The notes under the pieces are model-generated. The model was not told the origin of the DNA. It made no database searches and was given only the letters and a program-made list of their open reading frames with translations. The translations under genes were made by a program, and so were the position numbers. 64,000 nucleotides of DNA from Sipunculus nudus (lineage: Eukaryota; Annelida; Sipuncula; Golfingiida; Sipunculidae), in contig CM049320.1 of NCBI GenBank assembly GCA_026874595.1, forward strand, positions 42,046,714 to 42,110,713, given 5' to 3'. Of this stretch, positions 1 through 10,800 are shown in pieces (positions within the stretch are counted from its first letter, which is position 1; every line of letters begins with the position of its first letter).

Positions 1-23
1 TTACGCACGGTTTGGGACGACAC

Positions 24-1485
24 GACAATCCGTACGGTGGTATCGGAAATCCACAGAAAATTTTGAGATACGGAAAATCACACAAATCGCATTACGAAAT
101 TAATATATAAATCCATTATAAGTATGGTGTTGTGGATAAATATCTTTCGGAACAGCGTTCGGTCTCCCGAACCCAGTGCTTATGATGTGTTCGGGGTCTT
201 TGACAAATAGTCACCTACACATGTATACCCTTTGACACGAGGACCTGATCAACAGGATTACATATAAATACAAAAGGAACCGTTCATGGAAGAGACCTAA
301 GAGGAAAATGCAAAAATACCAGTTTTAGTTGTGAAAATAGTAACAATGATGGCCATGACTTATACGCAATAAGCATACATACTGAATTAAAGAATTAAAA
401 GTCTTTAAAAACAAAGAATATTACATAATCATTATTGAAAATAAGATGGCACATGCATGTAAAAGAAACAAATACCAGTACAAACGTGTTAAATATACAT
501 TTTTACACGAGTTACACATTTGTAACTGCAGTAATGAGAAAAAATCTCGATTTGCAAAACATTTAAAGTCTATATTATGTGTTTACAACTTTGGTGGTGC
601 CACTCCAACGTGTACTCATCACACTGAACCAACCACGATGTGAATTTGGTTAACATTTACTTTAAATCTGTTACATAGTAGGCCTACATGTGTTGGTGAA
701 TATTTGTCAAGGACATCAATCACATGCAAGGCCCTAGACTTCGTGCGACCAAGTGCGACAGTATATGACAAAAAAAATTAAAGGTATGGTTCTCAGGCAC
801 CGCCCGCGTCAATTGTACTCCCCCTCCCGCATAAAAAAATCATTTTGATTTTCATCTTTCAAGAAGATAAAATGATACAATTTTGATCAGATTTCCTTTG
901 TTATGTGCTTTTGCGTGTATAACAAAACAATTCTGTTATTTTCATGCTTTCCCTGATCATATGAATTTTTTTTATCGAAATGAACAAAACAAAGGTAAAA
1001 TATCGCCCGGCCTCACAGGTTTCTGATATAAAGTGTCTGAGAACCATACCTTTTTTTTGCCTATTCATCACGATTTCCTGCGGCCCGGTAGATGTGCACT
1101 CAAGCATATCAGGCCACGAATAGGGCTCCTACAAAACAAGTCTTTCAAAGATCCCCCTTTTTAGAAGGGATCGCCGATGGGGATTATTTCGGGCCAGTCA
1201 CTGTGAAATGTAAGAAAACCCCAGTTAGGGCCCCCGCCATCACACACTCTATGGCCATTGTGTTACCGGGCCCGAAGACACAAAGAAAAGAGGCGCCCAC
1301 GGGGATGCAAATATTTAAATTATTAATTATACACGTAATACGCAAATATTGCAAATAAAAGTGGGTGGAATCTCTTCGGACAAACCCGGAGCATATGTAT
1401 GTCGAAAATCACGGCAATCCGTACGGTGGTATCAGAGGAGATACGGAAAATTACAAAAATCTCCTTACGCTATTTATATATAGAT
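24..1485 (+). repeat. Pair of direct repeats about 1.4 kb apart
   Basis: Segments near 24-110 and 1414-1485 share CAATCCGTACGGTGGTATC, then 'gagatacggaaaat' and an A-rich stretch. They could be terminal repeats or two copies of one dispersed repeat. The window edge prevents judging the left one fully. Confidence 0.5.
783..1050. mobile_element. MITE-like element, 268 bp, with 18-bp terminal inverted repeats
   Basis: The left end GGTATGGTTCTCAGGCAC (783-800) is matched by the right end GTGTCTGAGAACCATACC (1033-1050) with one mismatch. Pairing can extend into the flanking A-run and T-run. There is no coding capacity and no clear target duplication was seen. Confidence 0.55.
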
Positions 1486-1921
1486 ATGCAGGATACCGGC
1501 AAACTATGTAAGCAGGCATCACGTGAGATGACTGAAAATTTCAAGCATTACACGAAATGACTAATTCACAAAGGCATTTCATGAAATGGCTAAAATATCC
1601 AGGTATTAAGTGTCATGACTGAAATTTAGTGATCATTAGTACAATATTTACCTAAAGTGTTTAAAGGCAAATAGTGATAAAAACTATTCTCAATTCCATG
1701 TGCTCTATTTTGCAAAACAGTCAGCTTGGATTTTGCAGAAGACTTATCTTTTCATATTTATTTCATGATGGTTCTGGGTCTTGAAAGGTATTAATGACAA
1801 ACATAGGCCATGTATTTTGTCAATAATAAATTACTGATCTACTAAGATTGAGCAACCAACACAACGGGGTACCACGAGTAATGAATTACTACTGATCTGC
1901 TCACACCCTCTTCTGATTTAC

Positions 1922-1963
1922 TGTGTGTGTCTGTGTGTGTGTGTGTGTGGGGGGGGGGGGGGG
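1922..1963. repeat. (GT)n then poly-G microsatellite
   Basis: Interrupted GT dinucleotides followed by about 15 G. Confidence 0.9.
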
Positions 1964-2130
1964 TGTCTGTGTTGACCATTCTATATCCATCATTTGTCAC
2001 TAGTTGTTGCTTGTCCTTCAGGGTCCATACGTGTTTTGCAAGCTCTGTTTCGTTTAGATGTAAAACATAGATCGATATCGAGCGCTGTGTGACCGAGAAG
2101 GAACGACAATATTGCCATAGATCATTTCTA

Positions 2131-2132
<2 letters not shown>

Positions 2133-2169
<37 letters not shown>
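2133..2169. repeat. (AT)n microsatellite
   Basis: Pure alternating TA of about 37 bp. Confidence 0.95.
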
Positions 2170-2171
<2 letters not shown>

Positions 2172-2515
2172 GATGATTCAGGAAAAAAAAGTAAACCGAA
2201 ATTTCGGGGTAAATAATTTTACAATTAGCGTATGCAAGTTGTTGGAATCTGATGTGTGGAAAGATGCACATATTTTTAATATGTCTTTAAAATTTCATTG
2301 GACAAGGAGCTCAACTTGTTATTTTATGACAAGAATGTATTTACATAGTGAAATTTGCTATACCCATTGCTTGGTAATGCATGTTCCCTTTGGCGGTCGG
2401 TGAAAGTGTCATCTGGGTACAGGACATCAAGTACAGGTGTGATGGCTTTTTGATCCATGGTCACTAGACCTATAAAGCCTTTTTATGCCAAAACAAAATA
2501 TTATTCTATTCAGTT

Positions 2516-3185
2516 TGTTACGGACCCTAATATTAACAGATCACGTAGTCGTGACGAGCCTAAATTTTGTTATGGAGATAAAAAATAATCAGATTCTGCT
2601 ACACTAGGCAGCGTAAAATGTCTAGTGGAATGAATAAAGAAGTTATTGTTTTTTTGTTAACAAATAACTATAATTTATTCTTAAAACAACCCTTACAGTA
2701 AAATACACTTAAACAATACAATTACACAGTAAAACAACAGAATAACAGCAAATCCATACAATCACACAGTAAAATAAACAAAGTGCACAGTATCTAGAAA
2801 CCACCACTGTCACAGCGATAAGTCCTTTAAAATGTATAAGCCGGATGAACAGTTCACACAAATCTTCTCAGAGAATAACAGTCCAATGGAATCACAAAAT
2901 CAATGTACTGTAATCCAAATGTGAAATCCTGGCAGTGATCCGAAAGGCAAACTGACTATATAAAATCCGTCATAATTTCCGAAGAAGACCTATAACTGCT
3001 GCATGTATCGGAAAAGGTCCAACAAACTGACACACACTCTTCCGTGCCCGCTGGAATATTTTCTCACCTCTCTCCCGGCTCTAAAACACAGCCCCTATTT
3101 ATAGCTTCTCATCTCAAGCCGAGAACTTTCCATTTCACGAACAATCTGAACAACAATACATAATACACAGTACACACGCGTTACA
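2516..3185 (-). mobile_element. Probable solo LTR, Gypsy-like, minus orientation
   Basis: A 670-bp segment bounded by TGTTACGGAC on the left and CGCGTTACA on the right, so it has TG...CA ends and short inverted termini (TGTTACG / TGTAACG). Read on the minus strand it has a TATA box (TATAAATA, 3096-3103) and about 420 bp later an AATAAA (2674-2679), in the order expected of U3-R-U5. No primer-binding site or polyprotein is attached, hence a solo LTR. The immediate flanks (cagtt / ggaaa) do not form a target duplication, which weakens the exact ends. Confidence 0.55.
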
Positions 3186-4687
3186 GGAAACATCTAGAAC
3201 AAAACGCTGTGTTTCTACATATCAGGGTTTCCGCGTGGGCCGGCCAGGCAAGAAAGCCCCAGACTAGCATGACTGCTGTGTACACGTCAGACCCTACACG
3301 TGGGCCGGGCTACACATACAATAAAAGAGATATCTGTATCAAGTTGAGTTCGATTTATATATACCTTGCTGTGTACAGACTGTTTTTTAGCTCTGCTGAT
3401 AAGGATTCGATCAAGTGTTGCATCACGGAAAAGGGATTGAGAGGAGCACGCATCGTAAGTGATTTTCAGGGACGGATGGAATCTACGTTCTGTGAACAGG
3501 GTAATCAAACTTTTTGAATCAACTTGTTCAGTTGATCGGTAAGCTAGAAGTGGCAGCCAGAGGACTGCAACAACTGAGGCGAACAGAAATTACATCTCAA
3601 GAGGGCAATCCGGGTACCCATGAGTCACAAAGAAAACGTGCCAATAACATGAGGATAAGTCAAATATCAGTGCACGTTTTCGCAAGTCATTTAAATATTC
3701 CTATTGCCTTACATAAATAAAACATCAAGGGCCGTATATTCAGCAAAATAAAGCCTAATACGTGTTTTGGATTGTCATATCTTCGAGAGAGCTTACATAA
3801 AAAACAATTTGACTGAATAAAGTTCATTTTTGCAAACAATTTTTATGCAAAAATATGTAATATGGATGCTAGATGAAAACTACCAAAATGAATCGAAGTA
3901 TGACGTGTTCTTTTTGTTTAAATATTAATAAATCTGTTCATGTTTGTATCTCCCTGATTAATGTTTCTTTGTCTCATTTCCTTTCTTCTTGCCTGTCTGT
4001 CTCTCCCTTTCTCACGCATACCCATGTCCTTTCGGAACCATAGATAGGGTGTTTTTTTTTTCTCACAAATACCTTAACCCTGAAGGCAACTCGTGTTAAT
4101 TCTATTCAGGGGCAATGAAAGGTGCTGAATCCAAATCTGTTGTATGCCCATCCTCAACATTGTTGGTTTCCATGGTAACCTGTGTTTATAATTGTTTAGC
4201 AGTGTAACCGTACACAGTAGGTTTACGTTCTCAGTAATAAAAGAGAGAAGTTAATACAGATTTTAAAATGTGAAATTTCAATATATTCATGCAAATTTTG
4301 ACAAGATGTCTGTAAGAAGGGGAACACATATGTCCAAACAAAACCAGTCTTCTCTGCTACAAGTGTTATTAGGTTCTATATATAAATATTACCCGGAACT
4401 GTTATAACTGAGAAAAATGATTTATTCTGCCACCGGCTTGGTTATTTAAACTTATTGACTTTATAAATACAGAGGAAACAAATTCCTAGTTGCCAGACGA
4501 ACGATAGAGGTTGCCTACCACCCGTTTTAGATTGTGAACTCCCGGACAGGTCTTCACGTAGATTAAACTGCATCTTGGTTCTTCATTTTGTACTAACAAA
4601 TCCAAGATACAAATATGCTATGTTTTTATTAAATTTGATTTTATTAAAAAAGATAATTGTGTGTATTTTCTTGAAACCGATTTTACG
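3186..4687. other. Gene-free interval
   Basis: AT-rich sequence with only short open frames and no recognisable domain or repeat structure. Confidence 0.6.
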
Positions 4688-5088
4688 TTATAAAAACTTT
4701 ATTGCTTTATTTGTGTATGTAAGTGAATGAGCTGGCTGTGGGTCTGTTTTTTTCCGGCCAACATTCCATTTACACAGCTTACTGGTGCATGACACTGGCT
4801 CATGGCCAAACTGGATTGTGTAGTCCTCCAGTGCAAACAACAGTCCAGCAGTATGACTGCATCTCCCCATGGCTGAGGCTTTACACTCGCATGATGAACT
4901 GCAATCTTTCCATCCTTCTGCAGAGTTACACTAGTATGATAGTTTGTACAAGCAAATGAAGCACGTACCAGGGCTTTGGCAAAATAATGTTCAGTGCTGC
5001 TGGAAACTTGAAGTTCAGTGACATGACCAATGACAAAGTACTGCCTCCCTTTCTTCAATGTTTTTGCAGTGCTATATTCATCTGCATC
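4688..5088 (-). pseudogene. SWIM zinc-finger protein fragment, frameshifted
   Basis: The minus strand reads ADEYSTAKTLKKGRQYFVIG, HVTELQVSSSTEHYFAKALV, RASFACTNYHTSVTLQKDGK in one frame. Then, after a one-base break near 4892-4905, it reads SCECKASAMGRCSHTAGLLF, ALEDYTIQFGHEPVSC, TSKLCKWNVGRKK. The second part has an intact SWIM zinc motif CxCx7CxH (C-E-C at 4883-4891, C-S-H at 4853-4861), followed by the 'LLFALEDY...SCT..LC.W' text usual in the invertebrate SWIM proteins that often carry a downstream YqaJ-type nuclease. No nuclease domain follows here, and the frame closes soon after. SWIM domains bind nucleic acid or protein; this copy is probably a decayed duplicate. A sequencing error at the break could instead hide a live exon. 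Confidence 0.6.
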
Positions 5089-5168
5089 CTATCAACAGCT
5101 TCATTCACATTCACCAACTTTGCAGATGAGATGATATGCTCATAAATACTGCCATATAGCAGAAGTCA

Positions 5169-6426
5169 TCAGGAATCCTGGTGGATGGAAACTACTGGCA
5201 ATACAGGTGGGGGTGGTGGACATCTTGAGGCTCCAGCTTTGCTGGGAGAGCTTGTCCGGGCTGAAGCTCTCTGCACCTTTAAGGTTTCTTGGACCTTCTT
5301 TTCATACCACTTTCCCCCATCAATAGATATGATGATGTCACCTTGGCTCCCTGCAGCTATGCAGCTGTTGCATCTGCAAAATAAAATGTAAAAAAAAAAT
5401 AAAAGTTTGATACAAATTTCTGAGCTTTTCACTTTATTCTTTTGAGTTGAATTTAAGAATTTATATTGTGACAATATAAGCTATGTACGTAGCACTTCTT
5501 GCTGTTGTGAATAATTTGTTACATATAAAAACAAAACAATACATGATTATCTCAAAAGAATTAATCAGGCCCAAAATGGGCTATGTCATGTTGAAAAAAC
5601 AAATGCTGTATGGCCCTGTTATTTACCTTGTGCTTTAATCTGCAATTTTGGTTACAAGACAGTTAAATAAGAGTTAATAACTATATATCATAGGTGTGCA
5701 GATCTAATTTTTGAACTGGGAGATATATAATTATCCCTCTATACTTGGATTGATAACAGAATGGGGGGGGGGGGTCATTTTACTGATTTATCATTGTAAA
5801 AATATTATTGATTCTTTTATAAATTTTCATTATATACATTAATAACGGTTCTTCATGTTTATGACTTGAATGAAAATTATAAAATAAACTACCTTACAGT
5901 AATAGTAACAACATCTTCACTACCAAATTATTTTAAAAGCCTTTGTAGGCTTTGACTTTGTGACTTACGCTATGACAATGACATGATACTACATTGTAAT
6001 GAAGATTTGATCCCTGCCTTGCCAAATAATTTGTGACAAAATTTTTTACATAATCTAGGAATTAATTAATTTAATTTAATTGATTTAATTAAAGGGTTGA
6101 TTCATGCATTCATAATGTAGCTGGCAAGCAGCTGTCATGCTGACATTACCACTGATTACACGCTAGCAATGCCTATATGGCTCGAGGTCTCACCTGTAAA
6201 CAAGTGTCGGCTTCTTTCTCGTGACCGGCAACCCTCTGCATTCCAGCCATCTCTTCTTGACACACAGAATGTGGACAAACCTTGCTCCTGAACCATCACT
6301 TTCAGTCAGCGTTATGTTAAAAACTCGCAAGAACTTGCCATGATTGACGCTACTAATATCAACACCATGCACAGTAGGACATAGACTGGTACCCCGCTCT
6401 ATTTTGGTACCGCTGCTCCAGGCCAA
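5169..6426 (-). CDS. Possible two-exon minus-strand gene fragment upstream of the SWIM relic
   Basis: Two open segments join in frame across a plausible intron. Exon 6426-6194 ends TTTACAG|GTGAGA. Exon 5373-5169 follows the acceptor ATTTTATTTTGCAG. The 2+1 split codon restores one reading frame (RKKPTLVY-R-CNSCIAAGSQGD), which runs through a proline-rich tail (SRCPPPPPVLP) to a stop. The first segment has no in-frame ATG and has a stop just upstream, so the 5' end is missing or the gene is dead. It may belong to the same decayed gene as the SWIM fragment 80 bp further along the strand. I do not recognise the protein. Confidence 0.2.
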
Positions 6427-6489
6427 TCATAGATCTATGCTTGGCTGCGGGCTATAATAACTAGAGCAGGGTACCAGTCTAAGTGGGAC
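6374..6489. repeat. Imperfect 28-bp inverted repeat
   Basis: Arm 6374-6401 and arm 6462-6489 match in 23 of 28 positions when one is reverse complemented; the shared core is TAGACTGGTACCC. The 60-bp loop contains agatctatgcttggctgcgg. It could form a hairpin or be the remnant of a small foldback element. Confidence 0.6.
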
Positions 6490-7887
6490 AGCTTGTGTTT
6501 GTACTACTCGGCTTTGTGTGTGTAATACGTAGCACAAAGCGCAGAAAGTGATAACGTGTAACCGATCAGCGCTATTATCTGTTGGGTTGACGGAATATGA
6601 GCAAACGCCTTATTAAATGGCACACAAAACTCCTTAATATTTACAATATACAATATTTATTGTGCCCGTCGTTAGTTATAGCTCTACATGTATTTTATTC
6701 ATGTCACATCGATTCTATGCATTGAAGTAAATGTTTATGCAAGGTTATCACAATAAATTGAATAATATGACTATGTTTAAATTAATATATATACAAGATT
6801 CCACAATTACTGGTGTTTATATACAAAACTGTAAAAATATTCTCAAATGTTATATAAATGATGGATATCATCCAATACACAATCACACTCCCCAAACAAA
6901 TAGTGAACCCCACAGCTGTGATCAATATATATATTGCACTTTCCCTCATTGTGCAAGAGCCCTGTATGTCACCCGAATGTTTTCTGGCTGCCGCAGTATC
7001 TTATCTCCACTCCAGCCCTGGGCCGGTTAAGTGAGCTCAGCTTCCATCGCTGTAGCCTGTCGTATGCAAACACGTTGTTATGACCACATGATGATGCCTC
7101 TGTTGCATGTGGTTTTATATTACGAGGTCTGTTCCTACAATTTGCGGCAGCGGTCAGAAAGGAAAGAGTTTACCCAGCAAAACCTCAACATAGAGTTCAC
7201 CGTTCTGTCAGTCTAGATAAAATACACTGTCAGTAAATGAAGAGATACATTAAAGTGATAAGATGTGAGTATCTCTGACCGAAACGTACAGCATCATATT
7301 ATCAGCGGGTCTCCTGGTATAACAACAGGGCTGTCACTCGGCTGAACACAGCTGCGTGTCGCATGTCACACGAGAAGTAAGCAAATCTGTGTTTACAGAG
7401 ATTTAAAAAGAGAAAATGCTAATTTGACCCATGTAATGAAATATCGTCAATTTGCTGGACGTCACATTGGCTGGCTATATATGAACTTTTTTATTCCTTT
7501 CCGCCACCGTGATGAGGAGAAGAATGAGATGACGTTCAACAACAGGTGCCCGGACATCAACGCTTGGACAAGAGCAACACTTTAGCGACTACATAAAAAA
7601 TAACTACATAGGGAATTCCTAAAAATCGGTACTGACTTGTCCGTGATATATCACGTTCACAGGGAAGCCATATTCTAAGTAGATTCATCAGCTGGTGGTC
7701 AGCATATAGGCCTATGTTGTACCACTGAGTTTTTGAAGGTTTACCTTGTAGGAGAATAACTGCTGGAATTTTAATAGTGACCGTCTTTGTTACTAAATTT
7801 CTTTAATTATGTATACAGGATATAGTTTAACATCAGAGGTTAAGCTTTGAAGAAATTCTCTCGAAGTTTTACTGCACAGATCTAGGC
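6490..7887. other. P450 upstream region
   Basis: It holds the presumed promoter and 5' UTR of the P450. I cannot place a TATA box or transcription start. The short open frames at 6731-7216 are unrecognised. Confidence 0.5.
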
Positions 7888-10800
7888 ATGTCTGAGGAAC
7901 CTGAGTCGTTGGTTGGTGCAGTTATTCGAGCATCATTTATTGTACTGGGGGTTATTCTCGTGCTTGATCTGTTACACAGGTCGTGGAGGAGAATGCATTT
8001 ACCCCCCGGACCCCTGAGTCTGCCGATTGTTGGCAGTCTACCTTTCATAACAGGAGATCTACTGGAGGTATTTGCTGAACTGAGGAAGAAACACGGCGAT
8101 GTTTTCACCGTGGATATAGGTGGCGACACTACAGTGGTTCTGAACGGATATGACGTTATTAAGACATGTTTTGTCACTCATGGTCAAGTCACTAAGGACA
8201 GACCGCCGTCGTTTCTGAGTAAAGAACTGCTGAAAAATAAAGGTGAGATTAACCCAATACTTTTGTTAAAATGATGAAGAATGCAGGGCCCTTATATCCC
8301 CTTCGATTATTGTTCGATTTAACGGACTCTTCAGTATAAAGGGGGTTATGAATACATAACATGGAATATGAAATTTAAATTAACGTATAATACCCTTTAT
8401 TCCGACATGCGACGTGCGACATTTGGACTATTACGAACGATGGCGGCACAGGAACGGTTTCAAAATGTTTGAGAGGATTGAATCAGTCAAAGATTGATAA
8501 AGCACGAAAATACCACATGGAAATCATGTGAGGTTAGTCTCAACGCGGGAAACTAACTTCGGGAAGACAGATGGGCTGAGAAGCTTGAATATCGCTCTTG
8601 GACGAACACGCCCGTGTTCCATTGCAGGATGAAAAATGATAACTTTAAATGTTAGTTTTATTAAGTTTACCTCGTTCTCTCCCAGACATCAGAATCCTCC
8701 GGTTTATTGGCGATAAGCGAGGGTACCTAATGACCAACTTTTTCAAATGGGGAGAGGTAATGTTAATAAGGATTAAAATGTCGGTATATGCCTCTATATA
8801 TTGTTGCAAAAAGTTGACCTTATAAAAATGATTCCATTTATGGCGTGTATTCTGTAATTGATGAACAAATCCATAAAAAATGAAGGATGTTAAAACACCA
8901 AGTTTAACAAATGGAATTTGTGATCTTTGTTCGAACGTATCGTTAATAAACTCAAAACAAGTATATGCAGGTCTAATGATAAACGATTGAAAGAGTGCAT
9001 TTTCGATTCTCATTTGTGATTATCCAATAAATGAACATTAAAATCAGTACCTAGACGAATAGTAACCCCAATGAGATTTGTTATTCTCCATGACGGGTCA
9101 AATATATATCATTTATTATTATAAGGATAGTAAAGTGAATTTTATTTGGAAAAAAATGTTTAAAAAAATCTAAATTTATTTAAGAAACTTTTCATGTTAC
9201 CCTTTATGTTTGTATAGGTAAATATACTATTATATGACAAATTCATCCTTAAATGTACAGTTAGAAACCCGTAACACTAAACTGGGTGTTTCTATCGTTT
9301 TACTGCATGGGTCAGGACTTTATTTCATCTGGCAGCTTATGTTAGGAATAAATTTAAGCCTGTCCTTTTAATAAGTACAGGTTAATAGTGTTAAGTTGTA
9401 CATATCTGATGAAAGTACATTCTTAAATATTAAATAACGGTTATATCAAATTTGTAATTGTGTAAGTCGCTAAATTTATATTTTCCGTCCACTGCAATTA
9501 AAAATGGGACATTCTAGGTTGATGATATATTGTTTTTGAGATGGAAACGTGGTGGCAATAATTACATGTAAACTTATTATTTATTTTACTGAACCTCTTA
9601 AATTCTGATAAATTTAATATCAATATCTGCCCCAAGTTAATATGTATATGTGAATGAACACAGCCTCAGCAAAGCCTGTCATGACTGAATCAATAATAAT
9701 TACTTGACGATATGTCAATAAACTTACTAATATTACCAGCTGAAAACCTGAGTTATATTCCCAGATGATCCTTTTGTATGCTCCATGTCTCTCTTGAGCA
9801 TAATTAAGGATATATTAGCGGTTGCACAAAATGTACTATTATTTGTTAGCAAGAGCTCCCGAACACAAAATGTCTTCATCAGCAGTGTCATGCTAAGCTT
9901 GGTTACCAAATCAAAGAAAAAGAATTTTTTTTCCTGTTAACATTGAAATACACTATCATGTGCAGATTTGGTTGGATTTGCCTATTGAGTAATTCTATTA
10001 TGATAATTTATTATAATTAATTTTTCTCCCAGGTATCCTGAGTCGCAACGGCAGAGAATGGAAAGACGTTAGATCCTTCATGTTCAAGGTATTACGGAAT
10101 TTCGGTCTCGGCTCTTCAAAGATGGAGGAAAGAATCAAACAGGAAATAGATTGCTTATCTGAAGAAATAATGAAGACAAACGGCGCTTCGTTTGATCCTT
10201 GGCGTATTCTCCAATGGTCGGTAGGCAACGTCGTAAGAAAGATGGCGACTGGTCAACGAGAAGACCTTACGGAGAAAAAAAGTTCCTCATTAGCTGATCT
10301 GTTTGACAGAATGCTGCTCCATGCTGCCCCTGAAAGTCTCTTGTCACTCTTTCCGTTTTTGTCGTATTTCCCAGGTGACATGTTTGGGTATCAGTCCTTG
10401 AAGGTGAGTTTTAGAAATGTGCTTCTCATATTATCAGTAATTATGTCAGCAGTTACAGAGGAAACCCCATAAAAATTCCAGAAGAAACCTCCATAAAAAA
10501 AACTACAGAGGAACCTCTTATAAAAAAACTACTATGACGTAAACCCAGCTAAAGCTGCAAAGGGAACCCTTCAGTAAAAGATTCAATTCAACAATTCTGT
10601 AGTGATCATCAAAGATTTTATTGTCTGAATATGGGCAATTATTTTGAAATAGCATTATATTAGATATGAGAAAAAAAGTTGTAGATGTTAATGCAAGCTG
10701 ATGAAAATGCAATTTAAAGAGTTAGAAGCTGCACAAGGATAAAGGCGATTATTTATTGAGTACGAAAAAAACAGTTAATGACATAGTTGGGTGAGGGAGG

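Larger units (their letters stand above)
1..2515. other. Gene-free interval with repeats
   Basis: AT-rich. It contains the direct-repeat pair, the MITE-like element, a (GT)n tract running into a poly-G run (1922-1963) and an (AT)n tract (2133-2169). Short open frames here match nothing known. Confidence 0.6.

Noticed and set aside
7494-7593. Short open stretch reading PFRHRDEEKNEMTFNNRCP
   Set aside because: Loosely recalls helicase-type transposon text, but it is too short and has stops on both sides; not supportable.
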